From: Stentor roeselii
Lineage: Eukaryota; Ciliophora; Heterotrichea; Heterotrichida; Stentoridae
Assembly: GCA_006503475.1 (NCBI GenBank)
Contig: RSEH01000130.1
Location: 1-64,000, forward strand
Direction: 5' to 3'
Length of the DNA stretch: 64,000 nucleotides
Position numbers and translations under genes: made by a program. Positions 56,131 through 64,000 of the stretch are shown here, one piece after another (the stretch's first letter is position 1; each line of letters opens with the position of its first letter). The notes beneath the pieces are model-generated. The model did no database searches, was not told where the DNA came from, and worked only from the letters and a program-made list of their open reading frames with translations.

Positions 56131-57459
56131 TTACCTGTACCCACGGACCGGGGCTTTTGACCCTTTGATCCACGGATGGCTGAGAGCAGTTTCCGCATCA
56201 ATCCTTTCACTAGGGTCAATTTTCAGACATTCAATCAAAAAATCAATAAAGTACTTTTCAGCGTTTTTAATAAGTCCAGGTACAGTCCTAATAGCAGGTT
56301 TGACGACGTCTCCATTTTTGTCTTTAAGTTTGAGTTCATCATTGAAAAAGACAGTCTTCCTCTTGCAGTTCTGAGCAAGAACTTCAGGAATATCTCCTAA
56401 AACCTCAACAATTTTACAAAGTTGGTCAAGTTCATTAACCCCTTGAAAAATAGGGACTCCCTTGTAAAGTTCATACAAAATACATCCAAGACTCCACATG
56501 TCGATTTTTTCTGAATACCCGGCGTCTAAAATTACTTCAGGAGCCCTGTAAAACCTGCTTTGAATATAAGTGTAAACTTTGCTGGTCTTCTCACAAGCTG
56601 AGCCGAAGTCAACGATTTTTATGCTTGACTTATTTTCTGCTTTGAACAAAATATTCTCAGGTTTCAAGTCACAGTGAATAAAGCCTGAGGCATGAATGTG
56701 TTTTAAAGCGATGATAATCTGTACTGCAATTCTTTTGATAATATTTAAATTCGCGCCGTGAAACTCATTTTTCTTCAGGAACTGGTAAAGATCTATGCTG
56801 AGCAGTTCGAAAACAATGAAAAAATGTCCTCGAAACTTGAACTGGTCAAGTTTTTTAACAATAGCCTCTTCATCACTTTCAATTCTAAGCACTTCTAAGA
56901 CTCCAGCTTCCATTTCTCCAATTTTCGCGAATTTTTTCCCTTTTCTCAAGATTTTCAAAGCGACCATAGTCTGAGTTTTATGATCGAAGCATTGTAAAAC
57001 CATGCCAAAGCTTCCATCTCCGAGAAGTTTAACAATTTCATATCTATAAGCAATATGATCCCCTACAAAGCACCTGTAATAAAACCTTTCATCACAGAAC
57101 TTTCCAGTGAACTTGCGCTTTGTCTTGGCGATGAAGTAAATTTCTGGATAGCTGGCAATTTCTTTGTATTCAAACTCGTTCAGACGGTCGTAAAACTGCG
57201 TCAAGGCCTTCGAAGGGGATAAAATAATCGACGGTTTCGACTCTTCTGCTGATGTCGCTGAACTTATTGATGAACGGGTCGGAGGAGTTCTTTTGTTCGT
57301 CTTTTGGATTGAGTCTAGGTCCAAAGATTTCTTTGTTGGAGTGATTTCTTGCTTTGGAATGTTGGAGGATAGAAGACTTATGGATCTTAGTGAACGTTTC
57401 ATTCCTTCGGATAACATGTTGTCGATACGTGCTCGGGTTGAACTTGTGACGGAGTTCAT
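56131..57459 (-). CDS. DYRK-family protein kinase (class 2-like)
   Basis: A 442-residue kinase. The N-terminal part, Ser/Thr-rich, ends in a DYRK-homology (DH) box-like stretch FEYKEIASYPEIYFIA. The kinase domain (about residues 120-435) has loop GDGSFGMVLQ, ALKIL, HCDLKPENIL, DFGSACE and the activation segment YTYIQSRFYRAPEV with both tyrosines of YxY present. These place it in the DYRK2/3/4/Pom1 group. DYRKs autophosphorylate the second Tyr during folding and then act on Ser/Thr. Pom1 and DYRK2 control polarity and growth. Unlike the DYRKP gene at 7708 it has a normal glycine loop. It converges on the 14-3-3 gene, 32 nt between stops. Confidence 0.9.
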   Translation of the reverse strand: MNSVTSSTRARIDNMLSEGMKRSLRSISLLSSNIPKQEITPTKKSLDLDSIQKTNKRTPPTRSSISSATSAEESKPSIILSPSKALTQFYDRLNEFEYKEIASYPEIYFIAKTKRKFTGKFCDERFYYRCFVGDHIAYRYEIVKLLGDGSFGMVLQCFDHKTQTMVALKILRKGKKFAKIGEMEAGVLEVLRIESDEEAIVKKLDQFKFRGHFFIVFELLSIDLYQFLKKNEFHGANLNIIKRIAVQIIIALKHIHASGFIHCDLKPENILFKAENKSSIKIVDFGSACEKTSKVYTYIQSRFYRAPEVILDAGYSEKIDMWSLGCILYELYKGVPIFQGVNELDQLCKIVEVLGDIPEVLAQNCKRKTVFFNDELKLKDKNGDVVKPAIRTVPGLIKNAEKYFIDFLIECLKIDPSERIDAETALSHPWIKGSKAPVRGYR

Positions 57460-57683
57460 AATTATTGGAAGTTAGAGATTATTGTTGGAGTATGGAAGGG
57501 TTATTGGAAATATTTACAGTTGTTTGGAGTAGGGATTGGGAAATGGCTTCAGAGGGTTTTATTTCGTTTGGGGATTTTGGCTGGATGGTTGAAGAAGGGT
57601 TTCATTTTATTTTGGTTGGAATGGACGAAAAATTTAGAAAATTTTTTATGATTAGGTTTGAGGTTGAGAGATTGAGTATTTGA

Positions 57684-59089
57684 ATGGATTGGTGGAATTA
57701 TGGAGATTGGAAAAGATTTGGATATGGAAGAGGAATTTTTCTTTCGAAAGTTTGGAAACTTGCTGTTCATATTGCTTTAGCAACGTTTGTTAACAATTTA
57801 GCTTTGTTTTCGATGAATACTTCAATTGAAAATATTTCATCTAGTTTGGAATGGGAGACTTCTTATGCGGCTCGATCTTTTTTTCCTAGTTTATACCCGG
57901 CGGGTATGTTTTTTGGAACTTTGATAGCTGTTCCTTTATCGAATAGGTTTGGAATACGGAAAATGATTATTTCAGGAGATTTCATCTTCATAATAGGAAG
58001 CCTTCTTTCAATGATGCCAAATAATTTGACCTTAGGCTTAGGCCGGTCAATATCCGGAGTAATCGGCGGAATATTTTTAGTCCTTCCTCCAGTTTTCATA
58101 AATGAAATCACTCCAGATGAAATGACAGGTCCAGTGGGTACTTTAATTCAACAAGGAACAGGTGTAGCACTAATAATATCCTATTCCCTCGGTCTTTTTA
58201 TTCCAACAGAGCATTTAAAAGAAGACCCTTTAAACATCTACTGGGTTTTTTTATTTTCAGTTCCGATTTTCTTCTGCCTCTACCAAATCTGCTTCTTTCT
58301 CCTAGTATTTAAACACGAGAATCCAGGATTTTACGTAAAAAAAGGTCGAATGCAAGAGGCTTCAGAAGCTTTAAAATACATTTACACTGAAGAATTATTC
58401 AAAATAGGCTTGAAAAGACTATCCTTGAATGATGAAAAAGTTTACTTTCAAAAACTGCAAATTTCAAGCAGGTGTTTTGTTCGAAATCTTACAGAAAAAT
58501 GATGAGAATCTCTATTTTAATGAACTTTGGACAGCAGGCTACTGGAAGTCTTGCTATCATTTTGTATTCTACGTCAATGTTTAATGAAATGGGTGGATCA
58601 TTTTTTTTTTCTAAGGCTTTGACTGTGGTTCAAGGATTTGTTATTTTTTTTTCAGGACTTTTGGCTATTCTTTTAATTGGGAAGTTTGGAAGGAAAACGA
58701 TTTTAGTTGGGGGATGTTTTTCTTTAGGAATGATACTTTTGGTACTTGGGGCTTCCAATCACTTTTACGGCTTTTCTCCAGTTTTTCATTCTGTGTTGGT
58801 TTTTGCTTATTTGGTGGTGTTTGTTATTTCTATGGGAGCAACTTTTTGGACTTATCTTGCAGAGATTTGTGTTGATAAGGTATTTGGTTTCGGAGTGAGT
58901 TTAAATATTTTTAGCGCTATTGTCATTTCTTTACTATTTCCTATAGGAATCCATTACTTTGGAGTTTCAATTTTCTTTTTTGCATTTTCTGCTTTGTCTA
59001 TCTTCCTAGCAGTTTATTTATCCTTTGATGCAGTGGAGACCAAAGGTCTAACCAAGCAAGAGATTTTTGATAAGTTAACTAAAAGCTAG
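57684..59089 (+). CDS. Sugar-porter family MFS transporter, frame breaks once
   Basis: Two open stretches in different frames together span a 12-helix transporter like its paralogues. The first (57684-58502) has six helices, with SNRFGIRKM after TM2, LGLGRSISG near TM4, and the loop before TM7. The second (from the region of 58436-58500 to 59089) holds TM7-12, starting MNFGQQATGSLAIILYS, and ends in ETKGLTKQEI. The switch lies between 58436 and 58500, and one missing A in the GAAAAAG run near 58439 would restore it. There is no GT-AG intron there. An assembly error or a young pseudogene are both possible. The start may lie later than 57684, as the first 13 codons have no match in the next gene. 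Confidence 0.75.
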
Positions 59090-59220
59090 AATAATCCTTC
59101 CAAATAAAATCCCTGATAAATTTTTTCTCAGTAAATAAGAAAAAGATCTTGAAATAATAAAAGAAATTTCGTAAAATTATTCGAATAAAATCCAATTAAT
59201 AATCCAATCAACATCTAATA

Positions 59221-60618
59221 ATGAATGAGGCAGAGTATTATCCGAAAGAGGTTTGGAAACTCGCAATAAATATCTCAATCTCATCCTTTATTTTCTGTTT
59301 AGCCTTTGCCTCAATGAACCAATGCACTGATAACATCGGCGAAACACTTGGCTGGGGTTCGTCTTTTCTCCTTCGTTCAATCTTTACAACTCTATATGCG
59401 ATTGGATGTGTGTTTGGAACTATCGGAGGCGCTCCTCTGTCTTCCAAAATTGGAATTCGTCGAAGTATTATCGTCTGCAATATAGTTTTTGTATTTGCTA
59501 GTTTAATCTGCATTATTCCAAGCAATTATACATTCGNNNNNNNNNNNNNNNNNNNNNNNNNNNNNNNNNNNNNNNNNNNNNNNNNNNNNNNNNNNNNNNN
59601 NNNNNNNNNNNNNNNNNNNNNNNNNNNNNNNNNNNNNNNNNNNNNNNNNNNNNNNNNNNNNNNNNNNNNNNNNNNNNNNNNNNNNNNNNNNNNNNNNNNN
59701 NNNNNNNNNNNNNNNNNNNNNNNNNNNNNNNNNNNNNNNNNNNNNNNNNNNNNNNNNNNNNNNNNNNNNNNNNNNNNNNNNNNNNNNNNNNNNNNNNNNN
59801 NNNNNNNNNNNNNNNNNNNNNNNNNNNNNNNNNNNNNNNNNNNNNNNNNNNNNNNNNNNNNNNNNNNNNNNNNNNNNNNNNNNNNNNNNNNNNNNNNNNN
59901 NNNNNNNNNNNNNNNNNNNNNNNNNNNNNNNNNNNNNNNNNNNNNNNNNNNNNNNNNNNNNNNNNNNNNNNNNNNNNNNNNNNNNNNNNNNNNNNNNNNN
60001 NNNNNNNNNNNNNNNNNNNNNNNNNNNNNNNNNNNNNNNNNNNNNNNNNNNNNNNNNNNNNNNNNNNNNNNNNNNNNNNNNNNNNNNNNNNNNNNNNNNN
60101 NNNNNNNNNNNNNNNNNNNNNNNNNNNNNNNNNNNNNNNNNNNNNNNNNNNNNNNNNNNNNNNNNNNNNNNNNNNNNNNNNNNNNNNNNNNNNNNNNNNN
60201 NNNNNNNNNNNNNNNNNNNNNNNNNNNNNNNNNNNNNNNNNNNNNNNNNNNNNNNNNNNNTATTTTACTCTGCTTAGGTTTTTTTAACGGAATCATCGAT
60301 GGAGGTGTAGGAGTGAATGCTTTTTTCATATTTGCTTATTTCACAGTGTTTATCCCAAGTATGGGTGCAACTTTTTGGGCATACATCGGAGAGATCTGTA
60401 CTGATAAGGCACTTAGTATTGGATTAACATTCAATATGGGAACAATAATAACCTTGACTTTCACCTTCCCTATATTCGATCATTATTTAGGAATATCAGG
60501 TTGCTTTTTTATATATGCAGGGATGAGTTTAGTGCTCGTAGTTTATCAACTTTTAGACTTATTCGAAACCAAAGGTCTAACAAAACAAGAAATTATCAAG
60601 AAAGTAATTAGAGAATAA
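59221..60618 (+). CDS. Sugar-porter family MFS transporter with assembly gap
   Basis: The N-terminal 105 residues and the C-terminal 119 residues of an MFS transporter on either side of an unsequenced stretch. The N-terminus (YPKEVWKLAINISIS) aligns with the preceding gene and TM1-3 are present. The C-terminus holds TM9-12 with a GATFWAYIGEICTDKAL motif and ETKGLTKQEI. Both parts lie in one frame across the gap, and a total of 465 codons matches the paralogues (445-469), so the gap length is probably close to right. It is the tandem partner of the gene at 57684, separated by 131 nt. Confidence 0.8.
   Translation: MNEAEYYPKEVWKLAINISISSFIFCLAFASMNQCTDNIGETLGWGSSFLLRSIFTTLYAIGCVFGTIGGAPLSSKIGIRRSIIVCNIVFVFASLICIIPSNYTFXXXXXXXXXXXXXXXXXXXXXXXXXXXXXXXXXXXXXXXXXXXXXXXXXXXXXXXXXXXXXXXXXXXXXXXXXXXXXXXXXXXXXXXXXXXXXXXXXXXXXXXXXXXXXXXXXXXXXXXXXXXXXXXXXXXXXXXXXXXXXXXXXXXXXXXXXXXXXXXXXXXXXXXXXXXXXXXXXXXXXXXXXXXXXXXXXXXXXXXXXXXXXXXXXXXXXXXXXXXXXXXXXXXXXXXXXXXXXXXXXXILLCLGFFNGIIDGGVGVNAFFIFAYFTVFIPSMGATFWAYIGEICTDKALSIGLTFNMGTIITLTFTFPIFDHYLGISGCFFIYAGMSLVLVVYQLLDLFETKGLTKQEIIKKVIRE
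59537..60260. other. Assembly gap (run of N)
   Basis: 724 undetermined bases inside the second MFS gene of the pair. A near-identical paralogue next door may have prevented assembly. Any feature inside cannot be read. Confidence 0.99.
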
Positions 60619-60676
60619 TAGATACAAGGAATAAAAAGGTTTATTTATTTATATGATTCAATGAATTTATGTATAA

Positions 60677-61486
60677 ATGATTGCTGAGACTTTGAGTATT
60701 CTTGCTTTGACTGTTGTAATCGGGTTTTTGGTTATCTGGATTCTTAGATCGAAAAATAATGAAGAAATTGTTCCTCCTCTTCCTAGGCAGAGGGTTAATA
60801 ACAGAATGAATCCTGCAGCTGATGATGAGGATTCTGATGAGGAAAATAATGAACCGCAGCAATTGAACAAAAAAGATGCTGCAAAACAAGCTAAAAAAGA
60901 AGAGAAGAAAAAAATGCAAGCTGCTCGACGGGCAGCCTTAGAAGAACAGAATAAAGTTAAAGAAGATAAGCACCAGCAATGGCTCAGAAGAGAAGCGATT
61001 CTAGAAGAAAAGGAAAGAGAAGAAGAAGAAAGACTCAAGCGAATCGAAGAAGAGAGACAAAAAAAAGAAGAAGAAGAATACAACCAATGGAAAACAGAAC
61101 TTGTAGTAGAAGGAGCAGGAGAAGAAGATCAAGAAGAAAGTTTTACACTAGAAAAGTTCTTAAATTACATCAAAATGAGGAAAGTTGTCATGATTGAAGA
61201 TATTGCATCTTCATTTCTGATGGATGGTAAAACTGTAGTGAAGAGAATTGAGGAACTTGAAAATGAAGGGTTTTTAACTGGGATTCTTGACGACAGAGGC
61301 AAGTACATTTACATCACGAATGACGAGTTCTTTGCAGTAAAAAAATACATTGAAGCTCGAGGACGTGTCAGTAGAATCGAACTCGCTAATGAAAGTGGAA
61401 GGCTCATTCGGCTAGTCCCTACAAATGAAGACAAGGCAAAAATAGAGGAAGAGGAAAAGTTAGTCGTTGAAAAAGAAGTTAGTTAG
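60677..61486 (+). CDS. DDRGK1: DDRGK1/UFBP1 (UFMylation cofactor)
   Basis: A 269-residue protein with the complete layout of DDRGK1. An N-terminal membrane anchor (residues 5-23) is followed by an acidic, then Lys/Glu-rich coiled-coil region (60-150) and a winged-helix/PCI-like domain (155-240) containing the eponymous DDRGKYIYIT. The start lies in TTATGTATAAATG. DDRGK1 sits on the ER membrane and recruits the UFM1 ligase complex to ribosomes. Its presence implies that UFMylation operates in this ciliate. The last 25 residues are acidic. Confidence 0.93.
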   Translation: MIAETLSILALTVVIGFLVIWILRSKNNEEIVPPLPRQRVNNRMNPAADDEDSDEENNEPQQLNKKDAAKQAKKEEKKKMQAARRAALEEQNKVKEDKHQQWLRREAILEEKEREEEERLKRIEEERQKKEEEEYNQWKTELVVEGAGEEDQEESFTLEKFLNYIKMRKVVMIEDIASSFLMDGKTVVKRIEELENEGFLTGILDDRGKYIYITNDEFFAVKKYIEARGRVSRIELANESGRLIRLVPTNEDKAKIEEEEKLVVEKEVS

Positions 61487-61773
61487 AATATATTGAAATT
61501 TATTAAGATTTTATTACTCAATTTTTACTAGAGATAGGCCATACTTAGGTAAAAAAACAAGATTTAAAAAAAAACTAAATTATTTTAAGAGTTTAGAAAA
61601 ATCACTTTTCGCAATTAAACAAATTTCAATGAAATTGATTATTTCAATAAAATAATCAATGAATCGAAATCTATCCAACTATATTCATTATCAAAAAAAA
61701 GACTAGAAAAACCATATAAATTAATTTAACCTAAAATTCGCAACATCAACAAATCAAAAGTTTTTAATTAAAA

Positions 61774-63513
61774 ATGAAATCACCAAATCAAATCCGTTCA
61801 AGTTTCCATACCAGCACACTTCCTCCAAAAATTCAAGATCGGACCCTAGAAGACCTGCCATTCAAAAGAGACCCAAGAGAATCAAAAGAAATAATATCAA
61901 AGCTTCTAGAATCAGGAACTCCAGGTCCAGACATGCTGGCAATTTTGATCTCATCGTCATCAACTTTAAAACTTCGCCTTCCCGACACTTTATTCAAAAT
62001 AAACGACACGATTTACTACTTCTACACTGATGAAAAAGGACTTGTAAGGACTGAAGCAGGTGAAAGGTAATCATTAAAAAGTTCGATAAAAGACTTCCTT
62101 ACATCGACTGAGATTTCAAAAAACCCTGAAAGTCTTCCGAACTATTTATTTATTGACTCTAAATGCAGAATTTGCCTTAATTCGAAACAAGCTCGTGAGT
62201 TTTGGAATGTTTCGAAAAGTGAGAGAAAGATTTTAACAAAATTTGTGAATGTTGGAAGAGAAAAGACTTTTAAACTTAGGGTTTATTGGAAACTCAACTA
62301 TGGGATGAGGTTTTTAGCTATTTCGGGTCAAATGCCTTCTTTGAGTAGAAGTGCGAAGATAAGATCTGTTAGGCCTTTGGGGATCTATAAGCATAAAGTC
62401 ACTGAGTATAATTTTGCTGGAAGATTACTTAGGACTTCTTTTGATCCCACTTTACCGAATAGAAGCTCGATTATTACTAGATCAGATAGAGGACTACCAA
62501 CAAACCTCGGACAAGACCAAGACCTAAGCCAAAAGTTTCTCCTAAAATTTAACGATAAAAAAAACGAAATAGTAGAACTTCCATCAGTCACAGGAATTCC
62601 AGAGACCTTCGAAAACATCATAAAATTTCTAAACCAAAACATTCTACAACCTTCCGCAGAAGATTTAAGCCAGCTCAACGGTAAAAGCGAAAACACATTA
62701 TCAGAGTTAATCGTTGATTTCATAATGGACAGTTCAGATCACTGGTGGTTTTTAAAGTGCAAGAACTACAAAACCAACTTAAAAGGTCCAAGGTACTCCG
62801 AGTTCTACCATTCCAGGTCTCTAAACGAACACCAAATTCTAGCCCAGTCAAAAAAAAGCGAGAAACTTGAAATGGCTTCAATAAAATCAAGACTAAAAAA
62901 CTTAGGTGATAAGTCGAAAGAGCTTTTTAATAAACAGAAACTCAAACTAGGAGTAAAAAATCTTTTAGACTTGAATAGAGAGTTTTATATCTCTCATTTC
63001 GGGGAAATTAACTTGGGACATCTTAGAAGTGTCAGTCCACTTTATAGTGAACATCTTGATTTGTACTCGAGGCAGATTGATCGAGTCGCTGCACATTATG
63101 ATGAGGTCAGGAAACAGGCGAAAAAAAATAAAGTCGAGACTAAGAAAAGGCAGAGCTTGATTGAAAATGACCAGAAAATAAAGGTCGTTGTTTTTAATGC
63201 TATTCAAAAAATTCAGACTTATCCTGATTTGATTAAAATTTTGGATATGTCTGAAAGTTTTTTTACGGGATTTTTGAATAAGGTACTGGAAGAAGAAAAA
63301 GCACTTAGCTTTTTTATTAAGTTTCAGTCAGCTTATGAATGGAGTATTAATTTAAAGCAGTTTCGAGTTATTGCTAATATTTTTGCTGAGGAGTGCAAAA
63401 GGTTTGGCTTATTTGCCAATAGGGATTTTTTGATTTTCAATAAATTTTTACAGAAGTATGAAAATTTGATGTTTAGGTCAAATTTTCATCTGTCTACTAA
63501 TGCTGGTAGTTAA
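61774..63513 (+). CDS. Unrecognised protein, two exons
   Basis: Exons 61774-62066 and 62082-63513 give 574 residues. It is basic, helical in its last third (residues 350-570), and contains a CRIC motif just after the splice junction region. I recognise no domain. A sequence DHWWFLKCKNY near residue 320 stands out. Without splicing the frame stops in the intron and a second frame seems to start at 62245. The local strand composition flips four times within this one gene. It is the last gene before an AT-rich stretch to the end of the window. Confidence 0.7.
62067..62081 (+). other. 15-nt spliceosomal intron
   Basis: Sequence GTAATCATTAAAAAG: GT-AG ends, A at position 10, phase 2, with an in-frame TAA. 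Splicing joins two open stretches of the same frame. Confidence 0.92.
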
Positions 63514-64000
63514 GATAAAAGTGAAGATTTTTGATGAATAGTTTTATTGATTTTATCTAATTATTTGAGGTAATATCATGATATATGAATATTTTTAATG
63601 AAATTTTAGCCTAATTAGAAAGTACTCCTGAGATTAAGTTAATTAAAATGGCGCATTAAATTTTTTTTTTATACTATGATAGTTTTGGAATGATTCAGTT
63701 TTTTGATAGATAGAAACTATTTTTTTATAATACTGATAATTGCTAAACTTTAACTTATCTTAGAGAAGATTTTCAATGAAATTTGTTAATCGTATTTTTT
63801 TGAGAATATATTATTTTGGTTAGATTACTCATACTTCATCATGGACAGACTTAAATATAACTCTCAGTAAGAGGGCTAGGATAATCTCTGATCTTTGATA
63901 ATGTATAGTTCTGATTTCCGAATTTATTAAAAATGAATATTGATTCATTTTTATAAGAAATATAATTTAATTTAGATTCTCAAAGTTAATTATGATAAAA
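63514..64000. other. AT-rich non-coding stretch
   Basis: No convincing coding frame, repeat or RNA gene is seen in the last 487 nt. It is AT-rich with a slight G/T excess near the upstream gene. Confidence 0.55.

Noticed and set aside
57465-57683. Frame of 72 codons ending directly before the ATG of the MFS gene
   Set aside because: It is in frame with the MFS gene but separated by a TGA, has no intron that would remove it, and is very Phe/Gly/Trp-rich because of G/T-rich DNA. Likely the promoter region.
57684-59089. Larger intron (29 nt) as explanation of the MFS frame break
   Set aside because: A GT...AG pair 29 nt apart exists (from 58440), but it lacks the GTA start and length seen in all seven clear introns here. 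A single missing base is simpler.
1-64000. Alternative ciliate genetic code
   Set aside because: Conserved genes end at TAA, TAG and TGA alike, and in-frame stops inside genes are all explained by introns or the two frame breaks.
1-64000. tRNA, rRNA, CRISPR array, transposon or virus-like element
   Set aside because: I looked for tRNA T-arm and cloverleaf patterns, spaced repeats, transposase, reverse transcriptase, integrase and capsid-like proteins and found none.

Overview
The window reads as macronuclear DNA of a heterotrich ciliate, most likely Stentor (S. coeruleus or a close relative). Three things point there. The DNA is AT-rich and extremely gene-dense. All three standard stop codons end genes, so there is no reassigned ciliate code. 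At least seven genes are split by a 15-nt intron of the form GTA(N)6A(N)3AG, with an A at position 10 in every case, which matches the known Stentor intron. The proteins are eukaryotic: 40S ribosomal protein uS9/RPS16, mitochondrial mL43, 14-3-3, MOB1, POC1, a cytosolic carboxypeptidase, DDRGK1, a WBP2-like GRAM protein, DYRK and Ste20-type kinases, and an ABCA transporter. Species assignment is inference.

Layout. Positions 1-1098 are AT-rich non-coding DNA. From 1.1 to 4.4 kb lie a small RING protein, three unrecognised proteins and a small membrane protein with an intron. From 4.6 to 11.1 kb are a GOLD-domain protein, coiled-coil proteins and a plant-like DYRK (DYRKP) with a LisH start. From 11.1 to 14.5 kb are two tandem sugar-porter MFS genes and mL43. 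From 14.5 to 18.3 kb are a half-size ABCA transporter, an unknown gene whose ATG overlaps the ABCA stop, and the WBP2-like gene. From 18.9 to 33.1 kb are coiled-coil, membrane, histidine-phosphatase and leucine-rich-repeat proteins. From 33.1 to 44.5 kb are an ABHD17-like hydrolase with Cys in place of the Ser nucleophile, RPS16, a PPQGY-repeat protein, a second LRR protein, a C2H2 finger, coiled-coil proteins, POC1 and an MIF4G/MA3 protein. From 44.5 to 53.4 kb are two paralogous FYVE-like zinc-finger/Ste20 kinases on either side of a tubulin-type carboxypeptidase and a secreted permuted NlpC/P60-type protein. From 53.4 to 63.5 kb are a DMT transporter, MOB1, 14-3-3, a DYRK, two more MFS genes (one with an assembly gap at 59537-60260), DDRGK1 and an unknown intron-bearing gene.

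I count 51 protein-coding genes. Intergenic gaps are often under 25 nt, with convergent stops as close as 1-2 nt. There are no operons in the bacterial sense and each gene has its own start context, often TATAAATG or a close variant. Several genes share themes: cilia and basal bodies (POC1, CCP deglutamylase, LRR and coiled-coil proteins), polarity and signalling (MOB1, 14-3-3, DYRK, Ste20 kinases) and transport (four MFS, ABCA, DMT). I see no tRNA, rRNA, CRISPR array, transposon or virus-like element.

The less expected signals are: local C>G / G>C strand skew that flips several times inside single genes; the TATA-like motif joined to start codons; an intron kept at the same codon in both FYVE-Ste20 paralogues; and two genes whose reading frame breaks once, which may be assembly errors.
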